Positions 28,931 through 38,541 are shown, counted from the stretch's first letter. The stretch is 64,000 bases of DNA from Serratia surfactantfaciens (GCF_001642805.2 NZ_CP016948.1:2418001-2482000); one strand, 5' to 3'. The notes: a model not told the origin generated them from the sequence alone. A program made the numbers and translations.

Positions 28931-29863
28931 ATGAATTTAGCCAACGTCGATCTCAACTTGCTGGTGGTGTTTGAAGCGTTGTATCAGACGCGTAACGTTA
29001 CCGCCGCAGGCCGGCGCCTTAACCGCGCTCAACCCTCCGTCAGCAATGCGCTGGCGCGGCTGCGCATTCTGCTGAACGATCCGCTGTTTGTTCGCGGCGG
29101 CGGCGGCATGGCGCCTACGCCGCGCGCCCACCAACTCATGCCGCAGATACAGCAGGTGCTTGAACAGATCCATCTTGCGTTAGCTCCCCCAACGCGTTTC
29201 GATCCGGCCACCGCCGGGCAACGGCGCTTTACGCTGGCCGCCGGCGACTATGCCGATATTTTGCTGCTGCCCGCTATCATCAGCCGGTTGCGTCAGGCGG
29301 CACCCGGTATCGATATTCGCGTTTCGCGCCTGGATCGCCGCAATATTTACCGGCAGTTGGAAAGCGGCGAGGTGGACATCGCGTTGGGAGGACATCTTTC
29401 CGGCGCTGAAAGCCACTATGTGCACGCGCTGTTTGAAGAGCATCTGGTGTGTATCGCCAGCCGCACACATCCGCAGCTGGCGGACGGTCGTTGGGATCTG
29501 GCCCGCTATCTCAGCCTGCCGCACGGGCTGTACGCACCGGCAGACGACGGTTCCGCCAGAGGATTGGTCGACCGACGTCTGGCGGAAATCGGCGGCCAGC
29601 GGCGCGTCGCCGCAACCTTTTCACATATTGTAGCCCTGCCGGCCGTGGTTGCCGACAGCGATCTGATCGCCACCCTGGCCGCCAGCGTGGCCCGACGTTT
29701 TTCCGATCCGCAACGCGTACGCTTTCTCCCGCTGCCTGACGAGTTGGCCATCGCCCCTTTTCCCATTGAACTGATCGCCGGTCGGCAGGCACAACGCGAC
29801 CCGGCCTTAATCTGGCTTTGCGATCTGATAGGCCAACTTCCCCTCGCCCCCCGCTCAGATTAA
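28931..29863 (+). CDS. LysR-family transcriptional regulator
   Basis: A 310 aa LysR regulator. The N-terminal winged helix-turn-helix is clear (NVDLNLLVVFEALYQTRNVT, AAGRRLNRAQPSVSNALARL, LLNDPLFVRGGGG). The C-terminal 220 residues form the periplasmic-binding-like effector domain. The sequence (APTPRAHQLMPQIQQ, DIALGGHLSG) is of the NodD/LinR-like branch. It is divergent from pcp, the most likely target. The inducer is unknown. Confidence 0.9.
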   Translation: MNLANVDLNLLVVFEALYQTRNVTAAGRRLNRAQPSVSNALARLRILLNDPLFVRGGGGMAPTPRAHQLMPQIQQVLEQIHLALAPPTRFDPATAGQRRFTLAAGDYADILLLPAIISRLRQAAPGIDIRVSRLDRRNIYRQLESGEVDIALGGHLSGAESHYVHALFEEHLVCIASRTHPQLADGRWDLARYLSLPHGLYAPADDGSARGLVDRRLAEIGGQRRVAATFSHIVALPAVVADSDLIATLAASVARRFSDPQRVRFLPLPDELAIAPFPIELIAGRQAQRDPALIWLCDLIGQLPLAPRSD

Positions 29864-29905
29864 CGGCGGCATTCGCTGCATTATCAACCGCTCAAATACA
29901 CGCGC

Positions 29906-29931
29906 AAAGGCCCGTTGCGGTGCCTTTTTGC
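29906..29931 (+). terminator. Rho-independent terminator after the LysR gene
   Basis: AAAGGC, a 10-base loop and GCCTTT followed by TTGC (GCCTTTTTG) form a small hairpin with a T-run about 43 bases after the LysR stop. It separates this gene from the T6SS border region. Confidence 0.7.
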
Positions 29932-30375
29932 GTCCGCCAAATAGGAATCATCCGAATTCACATTCAGTAAATTTATATATTTGATCATCTTTAACTGACG
30001 AATGGTAAGGATAAAAAACAATCAGTGACTTTTTTCACGAAAAAAAAGAGTTGTTTTATAAACACCTTGACTTAAGTGTTACACATTTACTTCATGGTAT
30101 TACCAATTTCCCAATAATTTGAGATAAAAAATGATCTCAGTGTATCTATATGTTTTAGATAATAAAAAACAGGATCGTGAGCGAGTTAACGAATTGAGCA
30201 TTGATCCACAAGGCTATTTTGCAAATGCGAAGCTCTATTGTAGACTGCACAAATCGTGCCTTTGTGTAAACTTTGTTAAATCTTTCGTCAGCCCCTGTCT
30301 CAATTCGTGACAGATACGCCATCGGGATCGCGCGTTCACTCTCGTGCGGTAGCTATGCCTAAACCCGGGGATAGT
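29932..30375. other. AT-rich border region left of the T6SS
   Basis: No supported gene is present. The stretch is AT-rich with small inverted repeats such as TGAGAT/ATCTCA (30120-30139). A 59-codon open frame starts at ATG 30131 and stops at 30310 (MISVYLYVLDNKKQDRERVN...). It has no clear ribosome site or recognisable domain and may be a remnant. The region may hold promoters for the T6SS locus, but none could be defined. Confidence 0.5.
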
Positions 30376-30540
30376 ATGAATCGCCTTATCAATGCGCATA
30401 CGCCTTTGTCCGCCCACCAGCCGTTGTTCAGCAGCCTTTTCGGTGCGGAAAAACTGGCCGGCGGTCGAGTTCGACGTCGAGCAGCTCAGCTCTGACAACC
30501 GGGCATTTCACCGCGATAAAGTACGATCCGAAGCTCCCCA
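30376..30540 (+). pseudogene. Frameshifted remnant of a vgrG 5' end
   Basis: The ATG at 30376 opens MNRLINAHTPLSAHQPLFSS and LFGAEKLAGG, which resembles the N-terminus of VgrG spike proteins. The VgrG continuation (VEFDVEQLSSDNRAFHRDKV) is in another reading frame from about 30455, so the gene is frameshifted. After about 30530 the VgrG resemblance ends. Only some 55 of more than 600 codons remain. It lies directly in front of the T6SS locus, so an ancestral vgrG was probably lost here by deletion or recombination. Confidence 0.7.
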
Positions 30541-30675
30541 AAAAAGCGGTGCCCGAAGAGCGCTCGCGGCTTTGAGCAAAAAAAACGGTCAAACAACGCG
30601 ATCTGGTCTCTACGTTCTGAAAACGACTTGTCGTCTATCAGTTCGCTAAATCACCTTGCATAAGGAAGTGTCACG

Positions 30676-31176
30676 ATGGGCGAGTTTATTGCCTTTTCGA
30701 CGCAGGACAGCCTCTGGGGACAAATCCTGTTTACCCTCTTTGGTATCCTGGTTGGCTGCGTCTTGCTCACCGCGATCGGCAAAACCTTTTTGTCGGCCGG
30801 CCGAGCAGCGGCGTTACCTGTGCGGCTGCTGATCTTTGTCGCACTGATGCTGGCGCTCCTGAAATACAACCAGCAAGTGATGTCGGCGGTGAATGCCCCC
30901 GCAGAGCTGATCGGATTCCTGATTCTGCCCGGTTTTTTGATGAGTTGTCTGGTTACGGCGACACCCGGCAGGCTGGCGTTGGCCATAGAGCTGGGCTGTT
31001 TTGCAGCGCTCACCGCGCTGTTGATTCTGGGCACCGCCGACATCGGCTTTTTTGCACCTTACCATCTGGAGAGCGCCGGCCAGGTTATCGCCAAGGCGAT
31101 CGCCGCGGCGTTATCCGTGGCCGCCGTGTTGCTGGCTCGCGGAATCAGCGGCAAGGACAACGCGCTGTCCTCTTGA
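30676..31176 (+). CDS. Unrecognised inner-membrane protein at the start of the T6SS locus
   Basis: I do not recognise this 166 aa protein. It has about four or five hydrophobic segments ([78 protein letters not shown]) joined by short loops. GGAAGTGTCACG precedes the ATG. Codon use looks like the chromosome rather than the AT-rich border. It is the first intact gene of the rightward T6SS block, 173 bases before the DUF2169 gene, so a link to secretion is possible. Confidence 0.75.
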   Translation: MGEFIAFSTQDSLWGQILFTLFGILVGCVLLTAIGKTFLSAGRAAALPVRLLIFVALMLALLKYNQQVMSAVNAPAELIGFLILPGFLMSCLVTATPGRLALAIELGCFAALTALLILGTADIGFFAPYHLESAGQVIAKAIAAALSVAAVLLARGISGKDNALSS

Positions 31177-31349
31177 TCATCCATTTCGAAGCGGGGCTCT
31201 CTCCGCGCATTAACGATCGGTTCTGAACGCCGCATCGTTTTCTTCATCTGTTGTGACATAGCCTGATATCTATTAAACCGAAAAACGGATTGTTTTTGAG
31301 CAAGCAGCCTGGCTGCCGGCTGATATCCACAGGAAGCTTTACACACACA

Positions 31350-33899
31350 ATGAAAGTCGTGAAACCTCTGCGCCTCAGCGCACTTCATCGCCCCTTCTCT
31401 TGGCAAGGGCAAAATCATCTTGGCGTTTCCGTTTTGGCCTTGGCCGACATGGGGGTCTCCCCGCGCCTGCGCCCCGAGCCGGAGCTGTGGCAACTGGCCG
31501 CCGAAGAGCTCACCTTGAGCGGCGGCGTGCTCGATTTAGCCATCCCGAAAGCCTGTGCGGAGTTTCTCGCCACCGGCAACGCCTACACCCATCATCAACA
31601 AGACAAAACCGCCTGCGCCGTGAAGATCCAGCTGGATTCGCTGGAAAAAACGTTGGTGGTTTTCGGCGATCGCCACTGGACCAACGATCGTCCCTCCACT
31701 CCCCTCCCTTTTACAGAAATGCGTCTGGACTGGCGCCGGGCTTACGGCGGCACCCAGTTCGCCGATAATCCGCACGGCATCGGCGCCACTCCAGAAACAT
31801 GTCCGCAAGGCCGTATCCATCGCCTGCCGAATGTCGAACCACTGCAGGGGCGCCTTACCTCTCCCCGGCAAAGCGCGCTACCGGCAAGCTTTGATGCGCT
31901 GGATATCACCTGGCCGCGCCGCTTCTCCCGCATCGGAAAAAACTACGACGCCGACTGGTTGAAAAACGGTTTTCCCGGTTTCGCCAACGACATCGACTGG
32001 CGCCTGTTCAACATGGCGGACAGCGATCAGCAGTTTCCTCAACGCGACAGCTTGCCTCCCCAGGCCGCCTACCGGATATGGAACATGCACCCGTCAGAGC
32101 CGGTGCAGCAAGGGCACTTGCCGCCGTGGCGCGCACGCTGCTTCATCAACCGGCTGCGCGCCGGCGAAGCGCATTTCGAAGAGATTGCCATGCGCCATAC
32201 CACCGTCTGGTTCTTCCCCCATCGGGAGCAGATGCTGCTGATCTATCAGGGCAGCGCGCGCATCAATGAAGACGATGCCGCCGATGTGATGCAACTGATG
32301 CCGGCATTGGAAATCGAAGGAGAGCCCCGCGCCACCGAGCATTATCGGCAGGTGTTGGCCCAGCGACTGGATAAAGAACAGGGAGCCCTGCGCGCTTTTC
32401 GTGAGCAGGAGTTGCTGCCGGAAACCTGCATCGGCGCCTGGCTGGATACCGAAACGCCGACGCAGCAAAGCCCGGTAGCGCAAAATATCGCCGCCTACGA
32501 GCACCACCAACGCGAAGATCACCGCCAGCGCCTGCTGCGTGAGGGGCAGGACATCGATGAACTGTTCCCGCTGCCATCGCAAGAGGCACCGCCGACGCTG
32601 GACCAACTCGCCGAATTCGTCGAGCGATTGGAAAGCCAGGCCGAAGCTCAGTATCAGGACATGCTCAAACACGCACAGGATAACGGTATCGACCCCCTCA
32701 AACCCGGCGGAGAGCACGTGCCACCATCCGGTGTGGAAAGCTACCAGCATCAGCGCGATCTGCTGTTTCAGCAGGGGCGTCACTATCCCGACGCATTTAG
32801 CGACAAGCAGTTGGGGGAAAGCGAGCGTGCGCTGCACCAGATGTATTTAATGTCGGCACAGGCGCAAAGCCCGGCGCTGCGTTTAAGCGGCGATCTGGCG
32901 CAGATCATTCGCCAACGCGTCGCCGCCGCCATGCTGCGCGATAAAGATCTCAGCGGTCTTGATCTAACCGGCGCCGATCTGTCCGGCATGGACCTCTGCC
33001 AGGCTAACTTGCGCGGCGCGCTGCTGGAAAACGCCAATCTGCGCCAAACCCGGCTGGTGGGCTGCGATCTTCGCGAGGCGATGCTGGCGCGCGCCGATCT
33101 CAGCGGCGCCGTCTTGCAACAGGCCAATCTGAGCCACGCCTCCCTGGCCCTGGCGAAATGCGATGCGACGGATTTCGGCGGCGCGCAGCTGCACGAAACC
33201 CACATTCAGCAAACCTTGTTTCAACGCTGCGACTTCACGATGGCGTCATTACGCGATTTGCTGGGGTATGAAACCTTGCTCGGGCAGTGTGATTTCAGCC
33301 GCGCCACGCTGGCCAACATCACGCTGATGGAACTGCAGCTGGAGCAGTTGACATTCAGCCACGCCCGGCTCGACAAAGTCAGCTTCGTCAAATGCCGGCT
33401 GCTGGCGGTGAACTTCAGTCAGGCACGGCTGGAAAACTGCGCCTGGGTTGACACCGAGACGCAAAGCCTCAGCTTCCGCGCCGCACGCCTCACCGCCTGC
33501 GCCTTCGCAGCAAAAACACTGTTGCCGCAGGCGGATTTCAGCGATGCGACGCTGACCCAGTGCAATTTACGCCAGATGCCATTGCAACGGGCTAATTTCA
33601 GCCGTGCGCGCCTCAATAATTGCGACCTGTCGGAAACCCGATTGAACGAGGCCGATTTTCGCCAGGCCAACGGCAGCGGCAGCCTGTTCATCCGCAGCGA
33701 TCTGTCCCAGGCCACCCTGCGCGACGCCAATTTCATTGCGGCGATCCTGCAGAAATGCCTGCTGTCAGGCGCCGACCTGCAGGGCACCAATCTGTTTCGA
33801 GCCGATTTGTCGCAGTCGCAAGTGGATCAGGCGACCCGGCTCGACGGTGCCTATACCGCCAGGGTGAAAACATTGCCTCGCCACAACGGGAAGGAAGTA
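31350..33899 (+). CDS. DUF2169 plus pentapeptide-repeat T6SS accessory protein
   Basis: The start at 31350 (MKVVKPLRLSALHRPFSW) gives 850 aa; the track-length extension to 31290 lacks family similarity. Residues 1-320 match the DUF2169 family, whose members sit beside PAAR-like and effector genes and are thought to help load them on the spike. Signs are EMRLDWRRAYGG, the run of aromatic/proline motifs (FPGFANDIDWRLFN) and VWFFPHREQMLLIYQG. Residues about 530-840 are tandem pentapeptide repeats (LSGLDLTGADLSGMDLCQAN and so on) that form a right-handed beta-helix. The TGA stop overlaps the next ATG (the stop ends at 33902). The precise substrate is unknown. Confidence 0.85.
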
Positions 33900-34966
33900 T
33901 GACCTCAAAGTCTGAGCAGATACGCCAGCGCGTGAAACGCGGCGAGCTGATTGCCGGTGAGGATTTGCACGGTCTGTCATTCGCCGGTATGGATTTGGCC
34001 GGCGGTATGTTTAACCAGTTGGACCTGAGCGGTGCGAACTTCTCCGATTGCGATCTGCGCGACAGCGTGTTCAACGATTGCCGGCTCGACCATGCTCAGT
34101 TTGCGCGAGCGGACCTGAAACAAACCGCCTTCAATCAGTGCGCCATGTCGGCCAGCCGCTTCGGCGAGAGCCATATCGAGCTGACGATGTTCAACGATTG
34201 CCGGCTTGAACAGGGCGACTTTAGCCGGCTGTCGCTCAGCCAAAGCCACTGGATGTCATGCCAATTGGCCGGCGCGAATTTTTCCGCCACTCAGCACGAT
34301 CGCACCACCTTTTACGAAAGCCCGCTCAATGGCGCGAGTTTGGAGCATGCGCGGCTCTCTCTTGTCACTTTCTTTAGACTAACTCTCTGTGAAACAAGGT
34401 TTGAAGGTGCAGATTTCGACCGCGTCACGTTTTTCGAATGCGACCATCGCGGCAAAAGTTACGCCGGGCAGCGCCTGATCGCCTGCCAGTTTACCGATAA
34501 CCAATTGGACGACGTCGACTTCAGTCAGGCGACGCTGCGCCAGAGCAACTTCAAGGGCGCTTCGCTGCGGCGCGCCACCCTGACGGGCGTGCAGGCGCAG
34601 CAATCGCTGTGGCTGGAGGCCAACCTGACCCAGGCTCACTGCCGCAGCGGGCAGTTCGATCAGGCGATTTTCAGCGAAGCGACGCTGGACGCCGCCAACT
34701 TCAGCCAGGCGCGCCTGTATCAGTGCGTGTTCCAGCATAGCCGCGCGGCGCGCTGCGACTTCAGCGACAGCGACCTGACCTACGCCGATTTCTGTTATGC
34801 CGACATCGGCGCCGCCGATTTCCGACGTGCGCGCTTTATGCGCACCCGCATGCACCGCGCCCACCAGCAGCAAACGCGCTGGGGCGATCGCAGCGGCATT
34901 CTCGAGCGCGACGACGAACTGTACGCCGCCGAAACCTGGAGCGCGCAGCGCCAGAGCCGCATTTGA
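33899..34966 (+). CDS. Pentapeptide-repeat protein (T6SS-associated)
   Basis: The ATG at 33899 overlaps the stop of the preceding gene and gives 355 aa. Nearly the whole protein is pentapeptide repeats of the A(D/N)LXX type (LHGLSFAGMDLAGGMFNQLD, LSGANFSDCDLRDSVFNDC), predicting a long quadrilateral beta-helix. It has no signal peptide or catalytic motif. Such proteins recur beside DUF2169, DUF3540 and DUF4150 genes in T6SS loci. A structural or adaptor role in spike loading is inferred. Confidence 0.85.
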   Translation: MTSKSEQIRQRVKRGELIAGEDLHGLSFAGMDLAGGMFNQLDLSGANFSDCDLRDSVFNDCRLDHAQFARADLKQTAFNQCAMSASRFGESHIELTMFNDCRLEQGDFSRLSLSQSHWMSCQLAGANFSATQHDRTTFYESPLNGASLEHARLSLVTFFRLTLCETRFEGADFDRVTFFECDHRGKSYAGQRLIACQFTDNQLDDVDFSQATLRQSNFKGASLRRATLTGVQAQQSLWLEANLTQAHCRSGQFDQAIFSEATLDAANFSQARLYQCVFQHSRAARCDFSDSDLTYADFCYADIGAADFRRARFMRTRMHRAHQQQTRWGDRSGILERDDELYAAETWSAQRQSRI

Positions 34967-34996
34967 CCGTATTGACCACTTCACGAGGGGATCACC

Positions 34997-35632
34997 ATGA
35001 GCGTTGCCAACTCTACTCGCGCCGTCAACATCGCGCCGCCCCGGCAGGCCGCCGGCCAGGTCGTCAATCTGCTGCCGGACGGCAGCCTGGTGGTGGAATG
35101 TGAAGGCCGCGGCTGGCATTGCCGCCGGGCGGCGAGCTGCCTGCTGACGCCGGCCCTCGGCGATAACGTGCTGGTCGCCGGCTGCGGCCACCAGCTGTGG
35201 GCGATCGCCGTCCTCGAGCGCGCGGAGCCGCAGAACGCGGCGCGGCTTTGCGTCGAAGGCGACCTGCAGATCGAAACGCCGAGCGGCTCGCTGTCGCTGC
35301 ACAGCGCGCAGGCGCTGCAACTGCGCGGCGACGCCATGACGCTGCAGGCCAACAGCGGCGATTGCCACGTCGACAAGATGAAATACAGCGGCGAAGAGCT
35401 GTCGGCCTTCGTCAGCATCAGCCGCCTGGTCGGCAAACGCTGCGAGTCGCTGTGGCATTCGGTCAGCCAGATCAGCCACTCGCTGTTTCGCAAAGTGCGC
35501 CAGACCGAGCATGTGCGCGCCGGGCAGCTGGATTATCAGGCTGAAGATTACGCCCGCATTCATGCCCGCAACACGCTGATTACCTCGAAAGACATCACCA
35601 AGCTGGATTCGGAACAAATCCACGTCGGATAA
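34997..35632 (+). CDS. DUF3540 protein (T6SS-associated)
   Basis: A 211 aa protein that fits the DUF3540 family, found between pentapeptide-repeat and PAAR-like genes. The first 85 residues form a small beta domain (DGSLVVECEGRGWHCRRAAS, LTPALGDNVLVAGCG). The rest looks like a repetitive beta structure reminiscent of a VgrG stalk (DLQIETPSGSLSLHSAQALQ, EDYARIHARNTLITSKDITK). The start at 34997 has GAGGGG upstream. The biochemical role is unknown; a spike-related adaptor is plausible. Confidence 0.8.
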   Translation: MSVANSTRAVNIAPPRQAAGQVVNLLPDGSLVVECEGRGWHCRRAASCLLTPALGDNVLVAGCGHQLWAIAVLERAEPQNAARLCVEGDLQIETPSGSLSLHSAQALQLRGDAMTLQANSGDCHVDKMKYSGEELSAFVSISRLVGKRCESLWHSVSQISHSLFRKVRQTEHVRAGQLDYQAEDYARIHARNTLITSKDITKLDSEQIHVG

Positions 35633-35649
35633 CCTTGCGGAGGCCTTCT

Positions 35650-36042
35650 ATGTTTGCCAACAGCCAAATGATCGGCGTAGACCTGGCGTTTCCCGACGTC
35701 TGCCTGACGCCAAGCCCGGCGCCGGTGCCCGTGCCCTACCCGGATATCGCCCTGGCGCCGACCGCCATTCCGAACGCCTTCAATATTCTGTTCGTCGGCA
35801 CTCCGGCGCACAACATGGCGACGGTGACGCCGCTGACCAACGGCGACAACCCCGGCGTGGCCACCGGCGTGGCTTCCGGTACGGTGATGGGGCCATCCCG
35901 CCACCTGACCGGCGCCTTTACCGTGCTGCTTAAAGGCACCCCAGCCACTCGGCTGACCAGCCTCAGCCTGCAGAATTCCACCAATGCGCTCGGCATGCGC
36001 ATCGTGCCGAGCCAATTAAAAGTGTTGCTGCTTGCGCCCTGA
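35650..36042 (+). CDS. PAAR-like DUF4150 protein
   Basis: A 130 aa protein of the DUF4150 (PAAR-like) family, expected to cap the VgrG spike and carry effectors. The start at 35650 (MFANSQMIGVDLAFPDVCLT) follows GGAGG. The proline-rich PSPAPVPVPYPDIALAPTAI and the VGTPAHNMATVTPLTNGDNP and GVASGTVMGPSRHLTGAFTV motifs are typical. There is no C-terminal toxin extension, so it is a stand-alone tip. It is the only PAAR-type protein in the window. Confidence 0.85.
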   Translation: MFANSQMIGVDLAFPDVCLTPSPAPVPVPYPDIALAPTAIPNAFNILFVGTPAHNMATVTPLTNGDNPGVATGVASGTVMGPSRHLTGAFTVLLKGTPATRLTSLSLQNSTNALGMRIVPSQLKVLLLAP

Positions 36043-36090
36043 TGACGGCGCCCTATTACACAGCCATTCAATCAAGAAAATGAGGATATT

Positions 36091-36591
36091 GTGAAAACAC
36101 GGATTACCCTGACGCTGCTGACCGCCCTGACGCTTGCCGGTTGTTCCACCCCTCCACCGCCGCCGCCGGCGCTCAATAACGACGCCATCGTCAGCAGTGA
36201 AGTCAATGGCGTCACGCTGCAGCACCGCGCCGCGGTGAGCGCGCCGAAACAGTTCAAGCCGATCGGTGAGGAGTACCGCAGCCTGTACGCCGCCAGCATC
36301 ATGAGCAGCCCGAATTATACCGGTACCGCCGTCGGCAGCCTGGACAACGCCGCCGCGTTCTATGCGCTGGGCGAAGTGGAAAACAACTGGCTGGCGATCT
36401 CCGCCATCCGCGGTGGCGATCTGGTGGGCTATATCCAGGCCAACGCCGGCGTGCCGGAGGCGCGCTACAAATCGACGCTGCGCAAAGACCTGCCGCGGCG
36501 CGCGCGAGCTGCCAAACAGGACTGCGTCAAAGTCGGCGGCGACAGCAAGGCGTGTAAAAACGCCGGCTCAGCCACCTGGATCCTCCAGTAG
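36091..36591 (+). CDS. Lipoprotein with SH3-like region (T6SS-associated)
   Basis: A 166 aa predicted lipoprotein. The signal peptide ends in the lipobox LAGC (Cys18) followed by a proline run. The central region (FYALGEVENNWLAISAIRGG, DLVGYIQANAG) looks like a bacterial SH3-type domain. A basic stretch with two cysteines (DCVKVGGDSKACKN) closes the protein. It lies just before tssJ. Its function is unknown; cell-wall or envelope anchoring of the secretion complex is a guess from context. Confidence 0.75.
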   Translation: MKTRITLTLLTALTLAGCSTPPPPPPALNNDAIVSSEVNGVTLQHRAAVSAPKQFKPIGEEYRSLYAASIMSSPNYTGTAVGSLDNAAAFYALGEVENNWLAISAIRGGDLVGYIQANAGVPEARYKSTLRKDLPRRARAAKQDCVKVGGDSKACKNAGSATWILQ

Positions 36592-36620
36592 TCAGCACGC
36601 CTGCGGGCGACGAGATTCCC

Positions 36621-37151
36621 ATGATGACGACCCCTATCGCTTCCCGCTGGTGCGGGATGCTGTTTCTGCTGCTGGGCGCGCTGGCGCTCGGCGGTTGCAT
36701 GTCTTCAGCCAAAAGCGTGCCGTCGCGCTACAGCCTGATCTTCGACGCTGACCGCCAGGTCAACGCCGCCGCCGGCGCGCAACCGGCGCCGATTAAAATT
36801 CGCGTGCTGCTGCTGCGTTCGGATGCGGAATTCATGGATGCCGACTTTTTCAGTCTGCAAAACGACGCCAAAAGCGTGCTCGGCAACAGCCTGCTGGACA
36901 GCGATCAGTTCTTCCTGACGCCTGGCCAGACCGGCAAAAAGCTCAGCGGGCAAAGCACATTGGACGCACGTTACCTCGGCGTGATCGCCGAATATCAAAA
37001 TCTGGACGGCAAGAGCTGGCGCATTTCGCTGCCGCTGCCGGAACCCACCGAAACCAATTTCTACAAGGTATGGCAATTCTCGCCAGATGAGCTGGAAGCG
37101 CATATCGTCGCGGGCGTGAATGGCCTGCGCCCCGTAAAAAAGACCGACTGA
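36621..37151 (+). CDS. tssJ: T6SS outer-membrane lipoprotein TssJ
   Basis: TssJ is the outer-membrane lipoprotein of the TssJLM trans-envelope complex and binds the periplasmic part of TssM. The 176 aa start with a signal peptide ending in LGGC (Cys26). The mature part has the transthyretin-like beta fold features of TssJ (IKIRVLLLRSDAEFMDADFF, LARYLGVIAEYQNL-like strand). It lies directly before tssK and tssL, the usual order. Confidence 0.92.
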   Translation: MMTTPIASRWCGMLFLLLGALALGGCMSSAKSVPSRYSLIFDADRQVNAAAGAQPAPIKIRVLLLRSDAEFMDADFFSLQNDAKSVLGNSLLDSDQFFLTPGQTGKKLSGQSTLDARYLGVIAEYQNLDGKSWRISLPLPEPTETNFYKVWQFSPDELEAHIVAGVNGLRPVKKTD

Positions 37152-37191
37152 CCCACCGCTGCGCGGAAGCGAAGTCACTATAGGTGTGATG

Positions 37192-38538
37192 ATGAAAGAT
37201 GCTCATAAGGTTGTCTGGACCGAGGGAATGTTTTTACGCCCTCACCATTTCCAGCAGGCGGAAAACTATCTCGAAGGCTATATGCGCAACTGGGGCCAGG
37301 CCCACAGCGGCTGTTTCTGGGGATTCCTCACCCTGGATCTGGACCAAACGCTGCTGCGCCAGGGCAAGATCGCGCTCAACGCCGCCAGCGGCATCATGCC
37401 GGACGGCACGCCGTTCCGCTTCTCCGGCGCCCAGCAGGCGCCCGCGCCGCTGACCATCGCCGAAAACCAGACCGGCGAAAACGTGGTGCTGGCCCTGCCG
37501 ACCTACCGCGCGGGGCGTGAAGACGTGATCTTTCAGGAAAGCCCCGAAGCGCTGGCGCGCTATCTGGCTTACGAGAACGAGGTCGACGATCTCAATGCCG
37601 TGTCCGTGGGCAGCGCGGCGCTGCAGTTCGGCCGTCTGCGCCTGCGGCTGATGCTGGAGAGCGAGCTCAATGCCGAATGGACGGCGCTCGGCGTCACCCG
37701 CGTGCTGGAAAAACGCGGCGACAACAGCCTGCGTCTCGATACCGCGCAGATCCCACCCATGCTGAACTGCCAGGGCAACCCGGTATTGAAGACCTTCATC
37801 AACGATCTGCAGGGCCTGCTGCAACAGCGCAGCCAGCAGATGAGCCAACGCCTGTTGCAACCGGGCCGCGGCGGCAGTTCCGAAATGGTGGATTTCATGC
37901 TGCTGCAGCTGATCAACCGTCATCTCGGCCAGGTGAGCCACGCCTACCACCTCGACCATCTGCACCCGGAGCGTCTGTTCGCCGATTGGCTGCAGTTCGC
38001 CACCGAACTCGCCAGCTTCTCGGCGCAGCGCACTCCGGAAGGCCGCCTGCCGGTGTATGACCACGACAACCTGGCGCTGTGCTTCGGCAAGCTGATGCTG
38101 TTGTTGCGTCAGGGGCTGTCGGTGGTGCTGGAAGACAACGCCATTCAGCTGACGCTGGTCGAGCGCTCCCACGGGCTGAACGTCGCCACCGTGCAGGACG
38201 CCAAAATGATGCGCGATTTCGGCTTCGTGCTGGCGGTGCGCGCCGACGTGGCCGCCGAGGTGTTGCTGACCCACTTCCCGGCGCAGATGAAGATCGCCCC
38301 GGTCACGCGCATCCGCGATCTGGTCCAGCTGCAGCTGCCGGGCATCGGTTTGCGCACCATGCCCGCCGCGCCGCGTCAGATCCCCTATCACGCCGGCTAC
38401 ACCTACTTCGAGCTGGAAAAAGGCGGCGACCTGTGGAAACAGATGGAAAAATCCAGCGCCTTCGCTCTGCACCTGGCCGGCGAATTCCCGGGGCTGGACA
38501 TGGAATTTTGGGCGATTCGCAGCCATACGGACCGGTAA
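37192..38538 (+). CDS. tssK: T6SS baseplate protein TssK
   Basis: TssK is a trimeric connector between the baseplate and the membrane complex. The ATG at 37192 (MKDAHKVVWTEGMFLRPHHF) has AGG seven bases before it; in-frame GTG and ATG codons at 37186 and 37189 are alternatives. The 448 aa match the family, with WTEGMFLRPHHFQQ, VVLALPTYRAGRED and YFELEKGGDLWKQM. It is followed within a few bases by tssL. Confidence 0.97.
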   Translation: MKDAHKVVWTEGMFLRPHHFQQAENYLEGYMRNWGQAHSGCFWGFLTLDLDQTLLRQGKIALNAASGIMPDGTPFRFSGAQQAPAPLTIAENQTGENVVLALPTYRAGREDVIFQESPEALARYLAYENEVDDLNAVSVGSAALQFGRLRLRLMLESELNAEWTALGVTRVLEKRGDNSLRLDTAQIPPMLNCQGNPVLKTFINDLQGLLQQRSQQMSQRLLQPGRGGSSEMVDFMLLQLINRHLGQVSHAYHLDHLHPERLFADWLQFATELASFSAQRTPEGRLPVYDHDNLALCFGKLMLLLRQGLSVVLEDNAIQLTLVERSHGLNVATVQDAKMMRDFGFVLAVRADVAAEVLLTHFPAQMKIAPVTRIRDLVQLQLPGIGLRTMPAAPRQIPYHAGYTYFELEKGGDLWKQMEKSSAFALHLAGEFPGLDMEFWAIRSHTDR

Positions 38539-38541
38539 TCT

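Noticed and set aside
30235..30498. Minus-strand frame opposite the vgrG remnant
   Set aside because: It is antisense to the VgrG-like translation and has no protein features of its own.
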